The notes under the pieces: model-generated | Told to the model about the DNA's origin: nothing | What the model saw: the letters and a program-made list of their open reading frames with translations, nothing else | Databases searched by the model: none | Part shown: positions 7,771 to 16,690 of the stretch, piece after piece | How the letters are laid out: each line of letters starts with the position of its first letter | Position numbering within the stretch: the first letter of the stretch is position 1 | Assembly: GCF_013408565.1 (NCBI RefSeq) | Contig: NZ_JACBZX010000001.1 | Coordinates: 1,364,001 to 1,428,000 of the forward strand | Length of the DNA stretch: 64,000 bases | Source of the DNA: Janibacter alkaliphilus | GTDB lineage: Bacteria > Actinomycetota > Actinomycetes > Actinomycetales > Dermatophilaceae | Direction of reading: 5' to 3' | Program-made: the position numbers and the translations under genes

Positions 7771-9369
7771 GTGCCACGTGGAGACGGACAGCTCTCGCAC
7801 GACCTCCTCCCCGGCGAGAAGGGCCCCCAGGACGCGTGCGGCGTCTTCGGGGTCTGGGCGCCCGGCGAGGACGTCGCCAAGCTCACCTACTACGGCCTCT
7901 ACGCCCTGCAGCACCGCGGGCAGGAGTCGGCCGGCATCGCCACCTCGGACGGCTCCAGCATCCTCGTCTACAAGGACATGGGGCTGGTCAGCCAGGTCTT
8001 CGACGAGCGCAGCCTCTCGGTGCTGCGCGGCCACCTCGCCGTCGGGCACTGCCGCTACTCCACCACCGGCGGCTCCACCTGGGAGAACGCCCAGCCCACC
8101 CTCGGCGGCCACGACGAGGGCACCGTGGCGCTGGCCCACAACGGCAACCTCATCAACTCCGCCGAGCTGCGCGAGCTCGTCGCCGAGCGCGAGCAGGCCC
8201 GCGCCGCGCGCGAGGGCCGCACCTGGCGCGAGGTGCAGCGCGGCGAGCTGCGCCGCGGCAACACCAGCGACACCGCGCTGGTGACCACCCTGCTCACCGA
8301 CGACCAGGACCAGCCGCTGGAGGCCGCGGCCATGGAGATCCTGCCGCGGCTGCAGGGCGCCTTCTGCCTCACCTTCATGGACGAGAACACCCTCTACGCC
8401 GCCCGCGACCCGCAGGGCCTGCGGCCGCTGGTCATCGGCCGGCTGGAGCGCGGCTGGGTGGTCGCCTCCGAGTCCGCGGCGCTGGACATCGTCGGCGCCT
8501 CCTTCGTCCGCGAGGTCGAGCCCGGCGAGCTGGTGACCATCGACGACCAGGGGCTGCGCGCCCAGCGCTTCGCCCCCGAGCGGCGCAAGGGCTGCGTCTT
8601 CGAGTACGTCTACCTCGCCCGCCCGGACACCGCCATCAAGGGCCGGGTGGTGCACGAGGCCCGGGTCGAGATGGGCCGGGCGCTGGCCCGGGAGCACCCG
8701 GTCGAGGCCGACCTGGTCATCCCCACCCCGGAGTCCGGCACCCCGGCCGCCATCGGCTACGCCCAGGAGTCCGGCATCCCCTACGGCCAGGGCCTGGTGA
8801 AGAACGCCTACGTCGGGCGCACCTTCATCCAGCCCAGCCAGACCATCCGCCAGCTCGGCATCCGGCTCAAGCTCAACCCGCTCAAGGAGGTCATCCGCGG
8901 CAAGCGGCTGGTCGTCATCGACGACTCCATCGTGCGCGGCAACACCCAGCGGGCGCTGGTGCGGATGCTCCGCGAGGCCGGGGCGCTCGAGGTGCACGTG
9001 CGGATCTCCTCGCCGCCGGTGCGCTGGCCCTGCTTCTTCGGCATCGATTTCGCCAACCGGGCCGAGCTCATCGCCAACGGCCTGGACATCACCGAGATCG
9101 GCACCGCCCTGGGCGCCGACAGCCTCGGCTACATCAGCGAGGACGGCATGATCGCGGCCACCGAGCAGCCCGCCGACCAGCTGTGCACCGCCTGCTTCTC
9201 CGGGGTCTACCCGATGGAGCTCCCCGGCGAGGACCGCCTGGGGAAGGGGGTCCTCGAGCTCGACTTCGGCGCCGGCCAGGGACCGCCCCCGGAGCCGTCC
9301 GCCCTCGACGTCGAGAAGGTGGCCACCACCGCCGGCGGCGGCGCCGCCGAGGCGGTCCGCCGACCCTGA
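7771..9369 (+). CDS. purF: amidophosphoribosyltransferase PurF
   Basis: First committed enzyme of purine synthesis: PRPP + glutamine to phosphoribosylamine. 532 residues. A 22-residue propeptide precedes the catalytic cysteine (DACGVFGVWAPG, C23), and the N-terminal glutaminase domain includes LQHRGQESAGIATSDG and HLAVGHCRYSTTG. The PRPP loop is VVIDDSIVRGNTQ. Cysteines in KGCVFEYVYLARPD and in CTACFSGVYP match the [4Fe-4S] type of PurF. GTG 7771 puts the propeptide at the usual length; the longer upstream frame is low-complexity. purM follows after one intervening transporter gene. Confidence 0.97.
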   Translation: MPRGDGQLSHDLLPGEKGPQDACGVFGVWAPGEDVAKLTYYGLYALQHRGQESAGIATSDGSSILVYKDMGLVSQVFDERSLSVLRGHLAVGHCRYSTTGGSTWENAQPTLGGHDEGTVALAHNGNLINSAELRELVAEREQARAAREGRTWREVQRGELRRGNTSDTALVTTLLTDDQDQPLEAAAMEILPRLQGAFCLTFMDENTLYAARDPQGLRPLVIGRLERGWVVASESAALDIVGASFVREVEPGELVTIDDQGLRAQRFAPERRKGCVFEYVYLARPDTAIKGRVVHEARVEMGRALAREHPVEADLVIPTPESGTPAAIGYAQESGIPYGQGLVKNAYVGRTFIQPSQTIRQLGIRLKLNPLKEVIRGKRLVVIDDSIVRGNTQRALVRMLREAGALEVHVRISSPPVRWPCFFGIDFANRAELIANGLDITEIGTALGADSLGYISEDGMIAATEQPADQLCTACFSGVYPMELPGEDRLGKGVLELDFGAGQGPPPEPSALDVEKVATTAGGGAAEAVRRP

Positions 9370-9419
9370 CCGGTCGCCGCCCCTGACCGGCCCGGCGCCG
9401 CGCCGCTAGCGTGGTGACG

Positions 9420-10403
9420 ATGCGCACCGTCCACCGGCTCAGCCGTGCCGTCAGCTCGTGGTTCGCGGTCATCGTGGTGGCCGCCGGCGCCACCGCCCTG
9501 CTGCTGCCGCAGGCCTTCACCCCGCTGGCCCCGGCGGTGCCCTGGCTGCTCGGGCTGATCATGCTGGGCATGGGGATGACCCTGCGCCCCCGGGACTTCA
9601 CGGTCATCGCCACCCGGCCCTGGGCGATGCTGCTCGGCATCGCGGCGCAGTACGCGATCATGCCGCTGGTCGGCCTCGCCCTGGCGGTGCTGCTCGGGCT
9701 GCCCGACGAGGTGGCTGCCGGCGTCGTGCTCGTCGGCGCCTGCCCCGGCGGCACCGCCTCCAACGTCATGGTCTTCCTGGCCCGCGGGGACACGGCGCTC
9801 TCGGTGGCCATGACCACCGCCTCGACGCTGCTCGCCCCGCTGCTCACGCCGGTGATCGTGCTCGGGCTGGCCGGGCAGTTCCTGCCGGTCTCGGCCGGCG
9901 ACCTGCTCGTGTCCATCCTGCAGGTCGTGCTCGTGCCCGTGCTGGCCGGCGTCCTGCTCGCGGCTACCCTGCCGCGGCTCGTGGAGCGGGTCACGCCCGC
10001 GCTGCCCCTGCTCTCGGTGACCGGGATCGCTGTCGTCGTGGCCGTGGTCGTCGCCGGCAGCGCCGACGCGGTCCTCCAGGTGGGTCTGCTCGTCGTGCTG
10101 GCGGTCGTGCTGCACAACGGTCTCGGTCTGGCCCTCGGCTACGCGGTGGCCCGGCTGTGCCGGATGCCGGTCACCAGCCGCCGTGCGGTCAGCCTTGAGG
10201 TGGGCATGCAGAACTCCGGGCTGGCCGCCACCCTGGCCGGGATCCACTTCTCCCCGGTGGCGGCGCTCCCGGCGGCGGTCTTCTCCGTGTGGCACAACGT
10301 CTCGGGCTCGGCCCTGGCCTCCTGGTGGGCCCGGCGCCCGCCGGAGCCGCCCGGCTCGGCGGACGAGGACGACTCAGCACCGGGCACTACCCTGAGCACG
10401 TGA
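9420..10403 (+). CDS. bile acid:sodium symporter family (BASS) transporter
   Basis: 327 residues, about nine to ten hydrophobic helices. The BASS signature is plain: LIMLGMGMTLRPRDF, then VVLVGACPGGTASNVMVFLARGD (the Na+-site region), and SLEVGMQNSGLAATLAG (second conserved motif). Typical substrates in the family are organic anions such as pyruvate, pantoate or bile acids; none can be assigned here. ATG 9420 lies 7 bases after TAGCGT, suggesting a leaderless mRNA; GTG 9411 would add three residues. Its stop overlaps the purM start, so it lies inside the purF-purM block, although a purine link is not implied by family. Confidence 0.88.
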   Translation: MRTVHRLSRAVSSWFAVIVVAAGATALLLPQAFTPLAPAVPWLLGLIMLGMGMTLRPRDFTVIATRPWAMLLGIAAQYAIMPLVGLALAVLLGLPDEVAAGVVLVGACPGGTASNVMVFLARGDTALSVAMTTASTLLAPLLTPVIVLGLAGQFLPVSAGDLLVSILQVVLVPVLAGVLLAATLPRLVERVTPALPLLSVTGIAVVVAVVVAGSADAVLQVGLLVVLAVVLHNGLGLALGYAVARLCRMPVTSRRAVSLEVGMQNSGLAATLAGIHFSPVAALPAAVFSVWHNVSGSALASWWARRPPEPPGSADEDDSAPGTTLST

Positions 10404-11518
10404 GCGAATCCATCACCTACGCCGCCGCCGGGGTCGACGTCGAGGCCGGTGACAAGGCCGTCGAGCTGATGAAGGCCTCGGTCGCCCGGGCCACCCGCCC
10501 CGAGGTGCTCGGCGGGCTCGGCGGCTTCGCCGGGATGTTCGACGCCAGCGCGCTGCAGGGGATGCGCCGACCCGTGCTGGCCACCTCCACCGACGGGGTC
10601 GGCACGAAGGTGGCCGTCGCCCAGGCGATGGACGTGCACGACACCATCGGCCACGACCTCGTCGGCATGGTCGTCGACGACATCGTCGTCTGCGGTGCCG
10701 AGCCGCTCTTCATGACCGACTACATCGCCACCGGCCGGGTCGTCCCCGAGCGGATCGCCGCGCTGGTCTCCGGCATCGCCGCGGCCTGCGAGACCGCCCG
10801 GGTGGCGCTGCTCGGCGGCGAGACCGCCGAGCACCCGGGGCTGCTGGCCGCCGACGAGTACGACGTGGCCGGCGCGGCCACCGGCGTCGTCGAGCACGAG
10901 GACGTCCTGGGCCCGCAGCGGGTGCGCCCCGGCGACGTCGTGCTCGCCCTGGCCTCCTCCGGGCTGCACTCCAACGGCTACTCCCTGGTGCGGGCCGTGC
11001 TCGCCTCGGCCGGGTGGGAGCTCGACCGGCACGTCGACGAGCTCGGCCGCACCGTCGGCGAGGAGATCCTCACCCCGACCCGGGTCTACGCCGCCGACCT
11101 CGTCGACCTGCTGCGCACCGACGGCGTCGAGGTGCACGCGCTCAGCCACGTCACCGGCGGCGGCCTGGCCGCCAACCTCGCCCGGGTGCTCCCCGCCGGG
11201 GTGCTCGCCCGGGTCGACCGGGCCACGTGGACCCCGCCGCCGGTCTTCGACCTGGTGGGACGGCTCGGTCAGGTGCCGCGCGCCGATCTCGAGCGCACCC
11301 TCAACCTCGGGGTCGGCTTCGTCGCGGTGCTGCCGGGCGCCTCCGTCGATGCCGCCACCACCCACCTGCAGGCCCGCGGCATCGATACCTGGGTGCTCGG
11401 CGAGGTGCACGACGCGGCCTCGGCACCGACGCAGGACGGCGTCGAGATCGTCCAGGGGGCGAAGGGGGTCGACGGCGGCGCGGTGCAGGTCGTCGGCGAG
11501 CATCCGGCCGGAGCATGA
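10400..11518 (+). CDS. purM: phosphoribosylformylglycinamidine cyclo-ligase PurM
   Basis: Converts FGAM to AIR with ATP. 372 residues; hallmarks include ITYAAAGVDVEAGDKAVE at the N-terminus, ATSTDGVGTKVAVAQ (ATP/Mg loop), DLVGMVVDDIVVCGAEPLF, LLGGETAEHPG and LSHVTGGGLAANLARVLP. GTG 10400 overlaps the preceding stop as GTGA, and TACCCT lies six bases upstream, so transcription could also start here. The 3' end overlaps the LuxR-type regulator as ATGA. Length is close to the usual 340-360, with a slightly long C-terminal tail. Confidence 0.97.
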   Translation: MSESITYAAAGVDVEAGDKAVELMKASVARATRPEVLGGLGGFAGMFDASALQGMRRPVLATSTDGVGTKVAVAQAMDVHDTIGHDLVGMVVDDIVVCGAEPLFMTDYIATGRVVPERIAALVSGIAAACETARVALLGGETAEHPGLLAADEYDVAGAATGVVEHEDVLGPQRVRPGDVVLALASSGLHSNGYSLVRAVLASAGWELDRHVDELGRTVGEEILTPTRVYAADLVDLLRTDGVEVHALSHVTGGGLAANLARVLPAGVLARVDRATWTPPPVFDLVGRLGQVPRADLERTLNLGVGFVAVLPGASVDAATTHLQARGIDTWVLGEVHDAASAPTQDGVEIVQGAKGVDGGAVQVVGEHPAGA

Positions 11519-12162
11519 CCCAGCCGACCGCGGCCGAGGCCCCCGACGAGGGGGTACGCCTGCTGGTCGCCGACGCCGACCCGCAGCATCGCTCCAGCCT
11601 CGTCGTGGCGCTCTCGGTCGAGCGGGACGTCGAGCTGCTGGCGCCGGTGCCGACGGTGGCCGCGCTGACCGTGCGCGCCCCGGAGGCCGACGTCGTGCTG
11701 CTCGTCGGGGACCTCGGCAGCGATCTCGGCGAGGCCGAGCTGGTGGCGCGGCTGCGCCACCACGCCCCGGCCTGGGTGGTGCTCACCCGGGGATCGGACG
11801 CCGGCGGCAGCTCCGTGGACGCGGTGCTGGCCGCCGGGGCGCACGGAGGCCTGGTGCTCACCAGCACCCCGCTGCAGATCGCTGCCGGGGTGCGGGCAGC
11901 GGCCCGCGGCGAGCGACCGCCGGCGGTGGACCCGCCCACCGGCCCGCTGGTGCAGCGCCGCCACCAGGACAGCACGCTGACCCGCCGGGAGATCGAGGTG
12001 CTGCGCCTGGTCGGCGAGGGGCTGGGCAACCAGCGGATCGCCGACCGGCTCTACCTCAGCGTCTCCAGCGTGAAGTCGCACCTGTCGCACACGTACGGCC
12101 GCCTCGGGGTGAACCAGCGTGAGGCCGCGGTGGCCGAGGCGCGTCGGCGCGGTCTCATGTGA
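11515..12162 (+). CDS. LuxR/NarL-type regulator with degenerate receiver domain
   Basis: 215 residues. The C-terminal HTH is canonical: LTRREIEVLRLVGEGLGNQR, then RLYLSVSSVKSHLSH and LGVNQREAAV. The N-terminal 125 residues have receiver-like spacing (LLVADADPQHRSSLVVAL at strand 1, VVLLVGDLGSD at strand 3), but the phospho-acceptor position after the VVLL strand is Val-Gly rather than Asp and the conserved Lys near GAHGGLVLTST is missing, so phosphorylation is doubtful. It is coupled to purM by an ATGA overlap; no sensor kinase is near. It may be ligand-controlled or constitutive. The regulated genes are unknown. Confidence 0.85.
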   Translation: MTQPTAAEAPDEGVRLLVADADPQHRSSLVVALSVERDVELLAPVPTVAALTVRAPEADVVLLVGDLGSDLGEAELVARLRHHAPAWVVLTRGSDAGGSSVDAVLAAGAHGGLVLTSTPLQIAAGVRAAARGERPPAVDPPTGPLVQRRHQDSTLTRREIEVLRLVGEGLGNQRIADRLYLSVSSVKSHLSHTYGRLGVNQREAAVAEARRRGLM

Positions 12163-12237
12163 GCCGACCGTGCGCCGGCCGCCCGTGGCGACGGCAGGAC
12201 GACGCCGGGCGTGCCCGGGGTCGGCGTGGAGATCAGG

Positions 12238-12438
12238 TCAGCGGCGACGGTCCGAGGACCACTGGTCGTCGTCGTCATCATCGTCCCACCGCGAACGGCC
12301 CTCGTCGGACTCGGTGTCGGCGGAACTGGACTGCCCGTGGAGTTCCCGCTCAAGCGCACTGAGGTCCGTCTCCGGCGAGTAGTACTTCAGCTCGCGGGCG
12401 ACCTTCGTCTGCTTGGCCTTCGCTCGGCCGCGCCCCAT
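12238..12438 (-). CDS. DUF3073 family protein
   Basis: 66-residue conserved actinobacterial protein. It starts MGRGRAKAKQTKVARELKYY, the DUF3073 hallmark, followed by SPETDLSALERELHG and an acidic DDDDDDD tail ending in RRR. No function is known for the family. It converges on the LuxR-type regulator gene, with 75 bases between. Confidence comes from the nearly invariant N-terminus. Confidence 0.92.
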   Translation of the reverse strand: MGRGRAKAKQTKVARELKYYSPETDLSALERELHGQSSSADTESDEGRSRWDDDDDDDQWSSDRRR

Positions 12439-12687
12439 GGCGTGACCCCCTCATACGTCGTAGCGGGCCGGCCGTGAGCGGCCGCCCCATGACGGAGCGG
12501 CACAGATCAGCGGCGGACCCGGTCTGTGTGGTGTGTCGTGGGTCCAACCGTACACGGTCGGCCGGGTGCGACGCGCGCCTGCCCGACCCGGGGCGTCCCG
12601 CCGGGCCGCTCGTCGGCCGGGTCGGCGGCCGGTCCCGGGAGGGGCATACTGAGCGGGCTGCCCCGCCGCACGAGGAGGTCCCCGCCC
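12439..12687. other. intergenic region, divergent promoters
   Basis: 249 bases between DUF3073 (leftward) and the antiporter (rightward). It contains GCGGGCCGGCCGTGAGCGGCCGC, a local dyad around 12465-12490, and ends with GAGGAGG at 12672-12678, the ribosome site of the antiporter. I see no gene in it. Confidence 0.5.
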
Positions 12688-13824
12688 ATGGTCACCGCGG
12701 TGAGTGCCGACGCCACCGTCTCGCTCTTCTGGATCGCCCTCGCGGCGGCGCTCGCCCCGCTGATCGGTCGCGCCGCCCGGGGCGCCCTGCCGCAGGCCGT
12801 GCTGCTGCTGCTCGCCGGGGTGCTCATCGGTCCCAGCGTGCTCGGCCTGGCCGCCGAGACCGACCTGGAGCTGGTCCGCGAGCTCGGCCTGGGGCTGCTC
12901 TTCCTGCTCGCCGGCTTCGAGGTGGACACCGACAGCCTGCGCGGTCGGCAGGGCACCTGGGCGTCGGTGACCTGGCTGCTCAGCTGGCTCGCGGCGCTCG
13001 GCCTGGTGCTCGCCGTCGGACCCGACATCGACACCACCGCGGCGATCGCGCTGGCCATCGCGCTGACCTCGACCGCCCTGGGCACCCTGCTGCCGATCCT
13101 CCAGGAGCGCGGGCTGATGGGCAGCCCGATCGGCCGCGGGGTGATGGTCCACGGCGCCATCGGCGAGCTGCTGCCGGTGCTGGCCATGGCGATCCTGCTC
13201 GGCAGCAAGGCTCCCCTGGTGACCGTGCTGCTGCTCGTCGGCTTCGCGCTGGTCACCGTGGCGGCGGCGGTGGTGCCGCGGCGCTTCCTGCGCCGAGCGC
13301 CACAGGTCTACCACTCGATCGTCGGCACCTCCGGCGGCACCACCCAGACCACGCTGCGGCTGCTGATGACCCTGCTGCTAGGCCTGATGGCCCTCGCCGC
13401 CCTCATGGACGTCGACGTCGTCCTCGGCGCCTTCGCCGCCGGGGTGGTCATCCGCCGCCTGGCCGGGCCGGACACCGAGGATCTCGAGGGTCGGCGCAAC
13501 CTGCTCGCGCACAGCTTCTTCGTGCCGGCGTTCTTCGTACTCTCCGGCATGAGCATCGGGCTGGCCGACGTCGTCGAGGCCCCCTGGTTCGTCGTCAGCA
13601 CGCTGCTGCTCATCGTGCTGCTGCGCGGCGGCGGGATCTGGCTCACCGAGCGGCTCGTGGACACCTGCTCCGGGCTGCGCACCCCGCGCGAGCGGGCCGC
13701 GCTCAGCCTCTACGGGGCCACCGGGCTGCCGATCATCGTCGCGGTCACCGAGGTCGCCGTCAGCAGCGACCTCATGCCCGAGGAGGTCGCCGGCGCGGCG
13801 CCGACCACCGAGGCCGTCCGGTGA
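12688..13824 (+). CDS. CPA2-type cation:proton antiporter, C-terminus short
   Basis: 378 residues with the transporter core of the KefB/NhaS family: LIGPSVLGLAAETDLELVRELGLGLLFLLAGFEVD, ALTSTALGTLLPIL, and VDVVLGAFAAGVVIRR. The last recognisable stretch, ALSLYGATGLPIIVAVTEVAVSS, normally leads into one more transmembrane helix; here it runs into 14 polar residues and a stop that overlaps the next gene's GTG. No RCK/TrkA regulatory domain is present. ATG 12688 was chosen for GAGGAGG ten bases upstream; earlier frames are Pro/Arg-rich noise. Likely Na+ or K+/H+ exchange, possibly impaired. Confidence 0.85.
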   Translation: MVTAVSADATVSLFWIALAAALAPLIGRAARGALPQAVLLLLAGVLIGPSVLGLAAETDLELVRELGLGLLFLLAGFEVDTDSLRGRQGTWASVTWLLSWLAALGLVLAVGPDIDTTAAIALAIALTSTALGTLLPILQERGLMGSPIGRGVMVHGAIGELLPVLAMAILLGSKAPLVTVLLLVGFALVTVAAAVVPRRFLRRAPQVYHSIVGTSGGTTQTTLRLLMTLLLGLMALAALMDVDVVLGAFAAGVVIRRLAGPDTEDLEGRRNLLAHSFFVPAFFVLSGMSIGLADVVEAPWFVVSTLLLIVLLRGGGIWLTERLVDTCSGLRTPRERAALSLYGATGLPIIVAVTEVAVSSDLMPEEVAGAAPTTEAVR

Positions 13825-14948
13825 CCGGGGGCGGCCGGCGGGCGCTGGTGGTCACCGTCGTGCACCACCCCGAGGACTCCCGGATCCGGCACCGCGAGAT
13901 CGGTGCGCTGCTCGACGCCGGCTGGCAGGTCACCTACGCCGCCCCCTTCGCCGCGCACGGGGAGCCGGCGCGCACCGACCGGCCCGGCCTGACCGCGGTG
14001 GACCTGCCGCGGGCCGCCGGCCGGCGCCGGCTGCGGGCGGCCCGCGCCGCCCGCACCCTGCTGCGCGAGCAAGGACCGCAGCACGACGTCGTGCTGGTGC
14101 ACGACCCCGAGCTGCTGCTCGCCGCCACCGGGCTGGGCCTGGACCACCTCGTCTGGGACGTCCACGAGGACGCCGCCGGGGCGCTGGCGGTCAAGGAGTG
14201 GATGCCCGCGCCGCTGCGCCGCCCCGTCGCCGCGGCCTGGCGGGTGGCCGAGCGTCGCGCCGAGCGGCGGTGGCCGCTGCTGCTGGCCGAGCACGCCTAC
14301 GCCGACCGCTTCGCCCGGCCCCACCCGGTCGTGCCGAACGCCGTGCTCCTCCCCGAGACCGTCCCCGCCGGCGGCGACCGGGTGGTCTACATCGGCAACC
14401 TCACCCTGGCTCGCGGGGTCGCCGAGATGGTCGACGCGGCGCGGCGGCTGCACCGGGCCGGCGACGGGCAGCTCCTCGTCGAGATCGTCGGACCGGCCCG
14501 CGACGAGACGTCGCGAGAGATGCTGCAGCGGGCGCACGACGACGGGGTGCTGCGCTGGCGCGGCTTCCTCCCGGCGGCCGAGGCGATGCCGCTGCTCGAC
14601 GGTGCGCTGGCCGGGCTGTCGCTGCTGGCCGACCTGCCGAACTACCGCGGGTCGATGCCGACGAAGGTGGTCGAGTACCTCGCCCACGGCGTGCCGGCGA
14701 TCACCACCGGGCTGCCGCTGGCGGTCGAGCTGGTCGAGGCCGCCGAGGCCGGGCTGGTGGTCCCCTTCGGTGACGGCGAGGCCGCGGCCGAGGCGGTGCT
14801 GACGCTGTGGCGCGACCCGGAGCGGGCCGCGGCGATGGGCGCGCGGGGACGCGCGCTGGTGCGCGAGCGCTACGACTGGGCGGTCGGCGGACCCGCCTTC
14901 GTCGCCGCGCTGGAGTCGGTGGCCGAGGCCTCCTCGCCGCGCGGCTGA
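13821..14948 (+). CDS. GT4-like glycosyltransferase
   Basis: 375-residue GT-B-fold transferase. The N-terminal half has VVTVVHHPEDSRIRHREIGALL and DVVLVHDPELLLAATG; the C-terminal half has VVYIGNLTLARGVAEMVDAA and the donor-binding segment SMPTKVVEYLAHGVPAITTG, equivalent to the EX7E region of family 4. Cytoplasmic. GTG 13821 overlaps the antiporter stop as GTGA. Its 3' end overlaps the ABC ATPase gene on the other strand by 79 bases. Its position at the edge of the polysaccharide locus suggests it adds a sugar to that polymer; donor and acceptor are unknown. Confidence 0.87.
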   Translation: MTGGGRRALVVTVVHHPEDSRIRHREIGALLDAGWQVTYAAPFAAHGEPARTDRPGLTAVDLPRAAGRRRLRAARAARTLLREQGPQHDVVLVHDPELLLAATGLGLDHLVWDVHEDAAGALAVKEWMPAPLRRPVAAAWRVAERRAERRWPLLLAEHAYADRFARPHPVVPNAVLLPETVPAGGDRVVYIGNLTLARGVAEMVDAARRLHRAGDGQLLVEIVGPARDETSREMLQRAHDDGVLRWRGFLPAAEAMPLLDGALAGLSLLADLPNYRGSMPTKVVEYLAHGVPAITTGLPLAVELVEAAEAGLVVPFGDGEAAAEAVLTLWRDPERAAAMGARGRALVRERYDWAVGGPAFVAALESVAEASSPRG

Positions 14949-16690
14949 GCCCCGTCGCCCTCCGGGAGTAGCAGCTGCCCGAGCTGGGCGCGCACCTCGG
15001 CCCGGACGGTGCCGACCCCGCCGACCAGCGCGAAGGAGTCCGGGCGCCGGGCGCGGATCTCGGTCGCGATCACCGCGGGCACCTGGTCGGTGCGCACCAG
15101 GTAGAGAGGCTCCCCGGTCCGTCCGGAGACCGCCAGCGCGGTCAGCTGCTCCAGGCCCGCGTTGATCGGTGCCACGATCAGCCGCCCGCCGGGCGGGGTC
15201 TCTCCCCAGCAGCGCGCCACCCGGAGCATCGCGCCCTCGTGCGCCTGCCAGGAGACGGACCGGCCGCTGGCGTCGGCGAGCACCTCGAGCGCCCGCGGCG
15301 ACCAGTCCTCGGGCCCGCCCTCGAGCACCAGCGTCACCGGGGCGGTCTCGCGGACGGCCTCGAGCAGGTCCGGGTGGGGCTGGTCGGGGTCGGCGACGAG
15401 CAGCGCCCGGTGGTGCTGGGCGGCGACCACCCCGATCGACAGGGCGGTGGTGTCGTTGGGCGGCATGGTCACGTGGATGCGGTCGTCGTCCCCCGGGGGG
15501 AAGGCCCGCAGCAGCGCCGCCGAGGTCTGCGCCGGGTCGTCCGAGCCGATCCGCTCGACCGGGCCGTCGACGATCTCGGCGACCTTCTCCGCGGTGTCCC
15601 CGCGCACCATCTCCTCGCCGCCGACGACGACCACCCGACCGGGCTGCAGCCGGGTCAGCTGCTCGCGGGCCGACCCGGGCAGCGCGCTGGGCCGGGTCCA
15701 GACCAGCGGCCAGCCCAGCCGGGCGGCGACCGGGGCAGCGGCCCGGGCGTGCGCCATCCGGTGCGAGCTGACGAGGAAGCACCCCTCGACCGGCGCCTGG
15801 TAGCTGTGCAGGGTCGCCGACGCGGCGGCCTCGAAGCGGTTCGACCCGCCCCAGCGCTCCACCCCGGCGACCTCCGGCTCGGCCGGCTCGGTGCTCGCTT
15901 TCGTCCGCCGGGGCTGGGTGGCCTCGTACTCCGGCATGACCTCTTCGGTCGGGCCGTCCATGATGAGCCGGCCGCGGTCCATCCACAGCACCCGGTCGCA
16001 GATCTGACGGATGTTGGAGTTGGAGTGGCTGACCAGGAAGACGGTCCCGGCCTGCTCCCGGATCTGGGCGATCCGCTCGGCCGAGCGCTGCCGGAACTCG
16101 GCGTCGCCGGTGGCCAGCGCCTCGTCGATCATCAGCACGTCCGGGGCGGCCGCGGTGGAGATGGCGAAGCGTAGCCGCGCACCCATCCCGGAGGAGTAGG
16201 TGCCCATCGGCAGGTAGACCGCGTCACCGATCCCGGAGAACTCGACGATGTCGTCGAAGCGCTCGCGGATCTGCTGGGTGCTCAGGCCGAGCGCCTCGCC
16301 GCCGATGTAGATGTTCCGCTCCCCGCTGAGCTTGTTCATCAGCACCGCGTTCACCCCGAGCAGGGAGGGCTCGCCGGCCACCCAGAGCCGGCCCGAGGTC
16401 GGCGGGATCAGCCCGGCGACCGCCCGCAGCAGGGTGGACTTGCCGGACCCGTTGCGGCCGATGATGCCGATCGACTCGCCGTGGTGGGCGACGAAGGAGA
16501 CGTCCTGCACCGCGGCGATCTCGCGGTAGCCGATCGACGGGCGCCCGCGCGCCAGCATCCGCCGCAGCCGCGGTGACTCGCCCTGCCCGGCGGCCGGTCC
16601 GCGCCGGCCGGAGCCGAGCACCCGGTAGGTGACGTCGAGGTGGCTGACCACGACCGTGGGGGTCCGGTCCTGGCCGGTCGGCTCAGCCAC
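14870..16690 (-). CDS. polysaccharide/teichoic acid ABC exporter ATPase fused to CWB2-like repeats
   Basis: 606 residues. Residues 1-255 are a TagH/Wzt-type ATPase: Walker A GRNGSGKST (78-86), a signature-like TYSSGMGARL (164-173), Walker B DVLMIDEALATGD (184-196) and the switch His in LVSHS. Residues about 278-572 form three modules resembling cell wall binding repeat 2: RWGGSNRFEAAASAT, then RPSALPGSAREQLTRLQPGR and VVVVGGEEMV, with the pattern repeated near 380-474 and 500-572. CWB2 modules are normally extracellular, yet no secretion signal is present. It follows the permease with an 8-base overlap. GTG start; the tail overlaps the glycosyltransferase gene. Confidence 0.88.
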   Translation of the reverse strand: MAEPTGQDRTPTVVVSHLDVTYRVLGSGRRGPAAGQGESPRLRRMLARGRPSIGYREIAAVQDVSFVAHHGESIGIIGRNGSGKSTLLRAVAGLIPPTSGRLWVAGEPSLLGVNAVLMNKLSGERNIYIGGEALGLSTQQIRERFDDIVEFSGIGDAVYLPMGTYSSGMGARLRFAISTAAAPDVLMIDEALATGDAEFRQRSAERIAQIREQAGTVFLVSHSNSNIRQICDRVLWMDRGRLIMDGPTEEVMPEYEATQPRRTKASTEPAEPEVAGVERWGGSNRFEAAASATLHSYQAPVEGCFLVSSHRMAHARAAAPVAARLGWPLVWTRPSALPGSAREQLTRLQPGRVVVVGGEEMVRGDTAEKVAEIVDGPVERIGSDDPAQTSAALLRAFPPGDDDRIHVTMPPNDTTALSIGVVAAQHHRALLVADPDQPHPDLLEAVRETAPVTLVLEGGPEDWSPRALEVLADASGRSVSWQAHEGAMLRVARCWGETPPGGRLIVAPINAGLEQLTALAVSGRTGEPLYLVRTDQVPAVIATEIRARRPDSFALVGGVGTVRAEVRAQLGQLLLPEGDGAQPRGEEASATDSSAATKAGPPTAQS

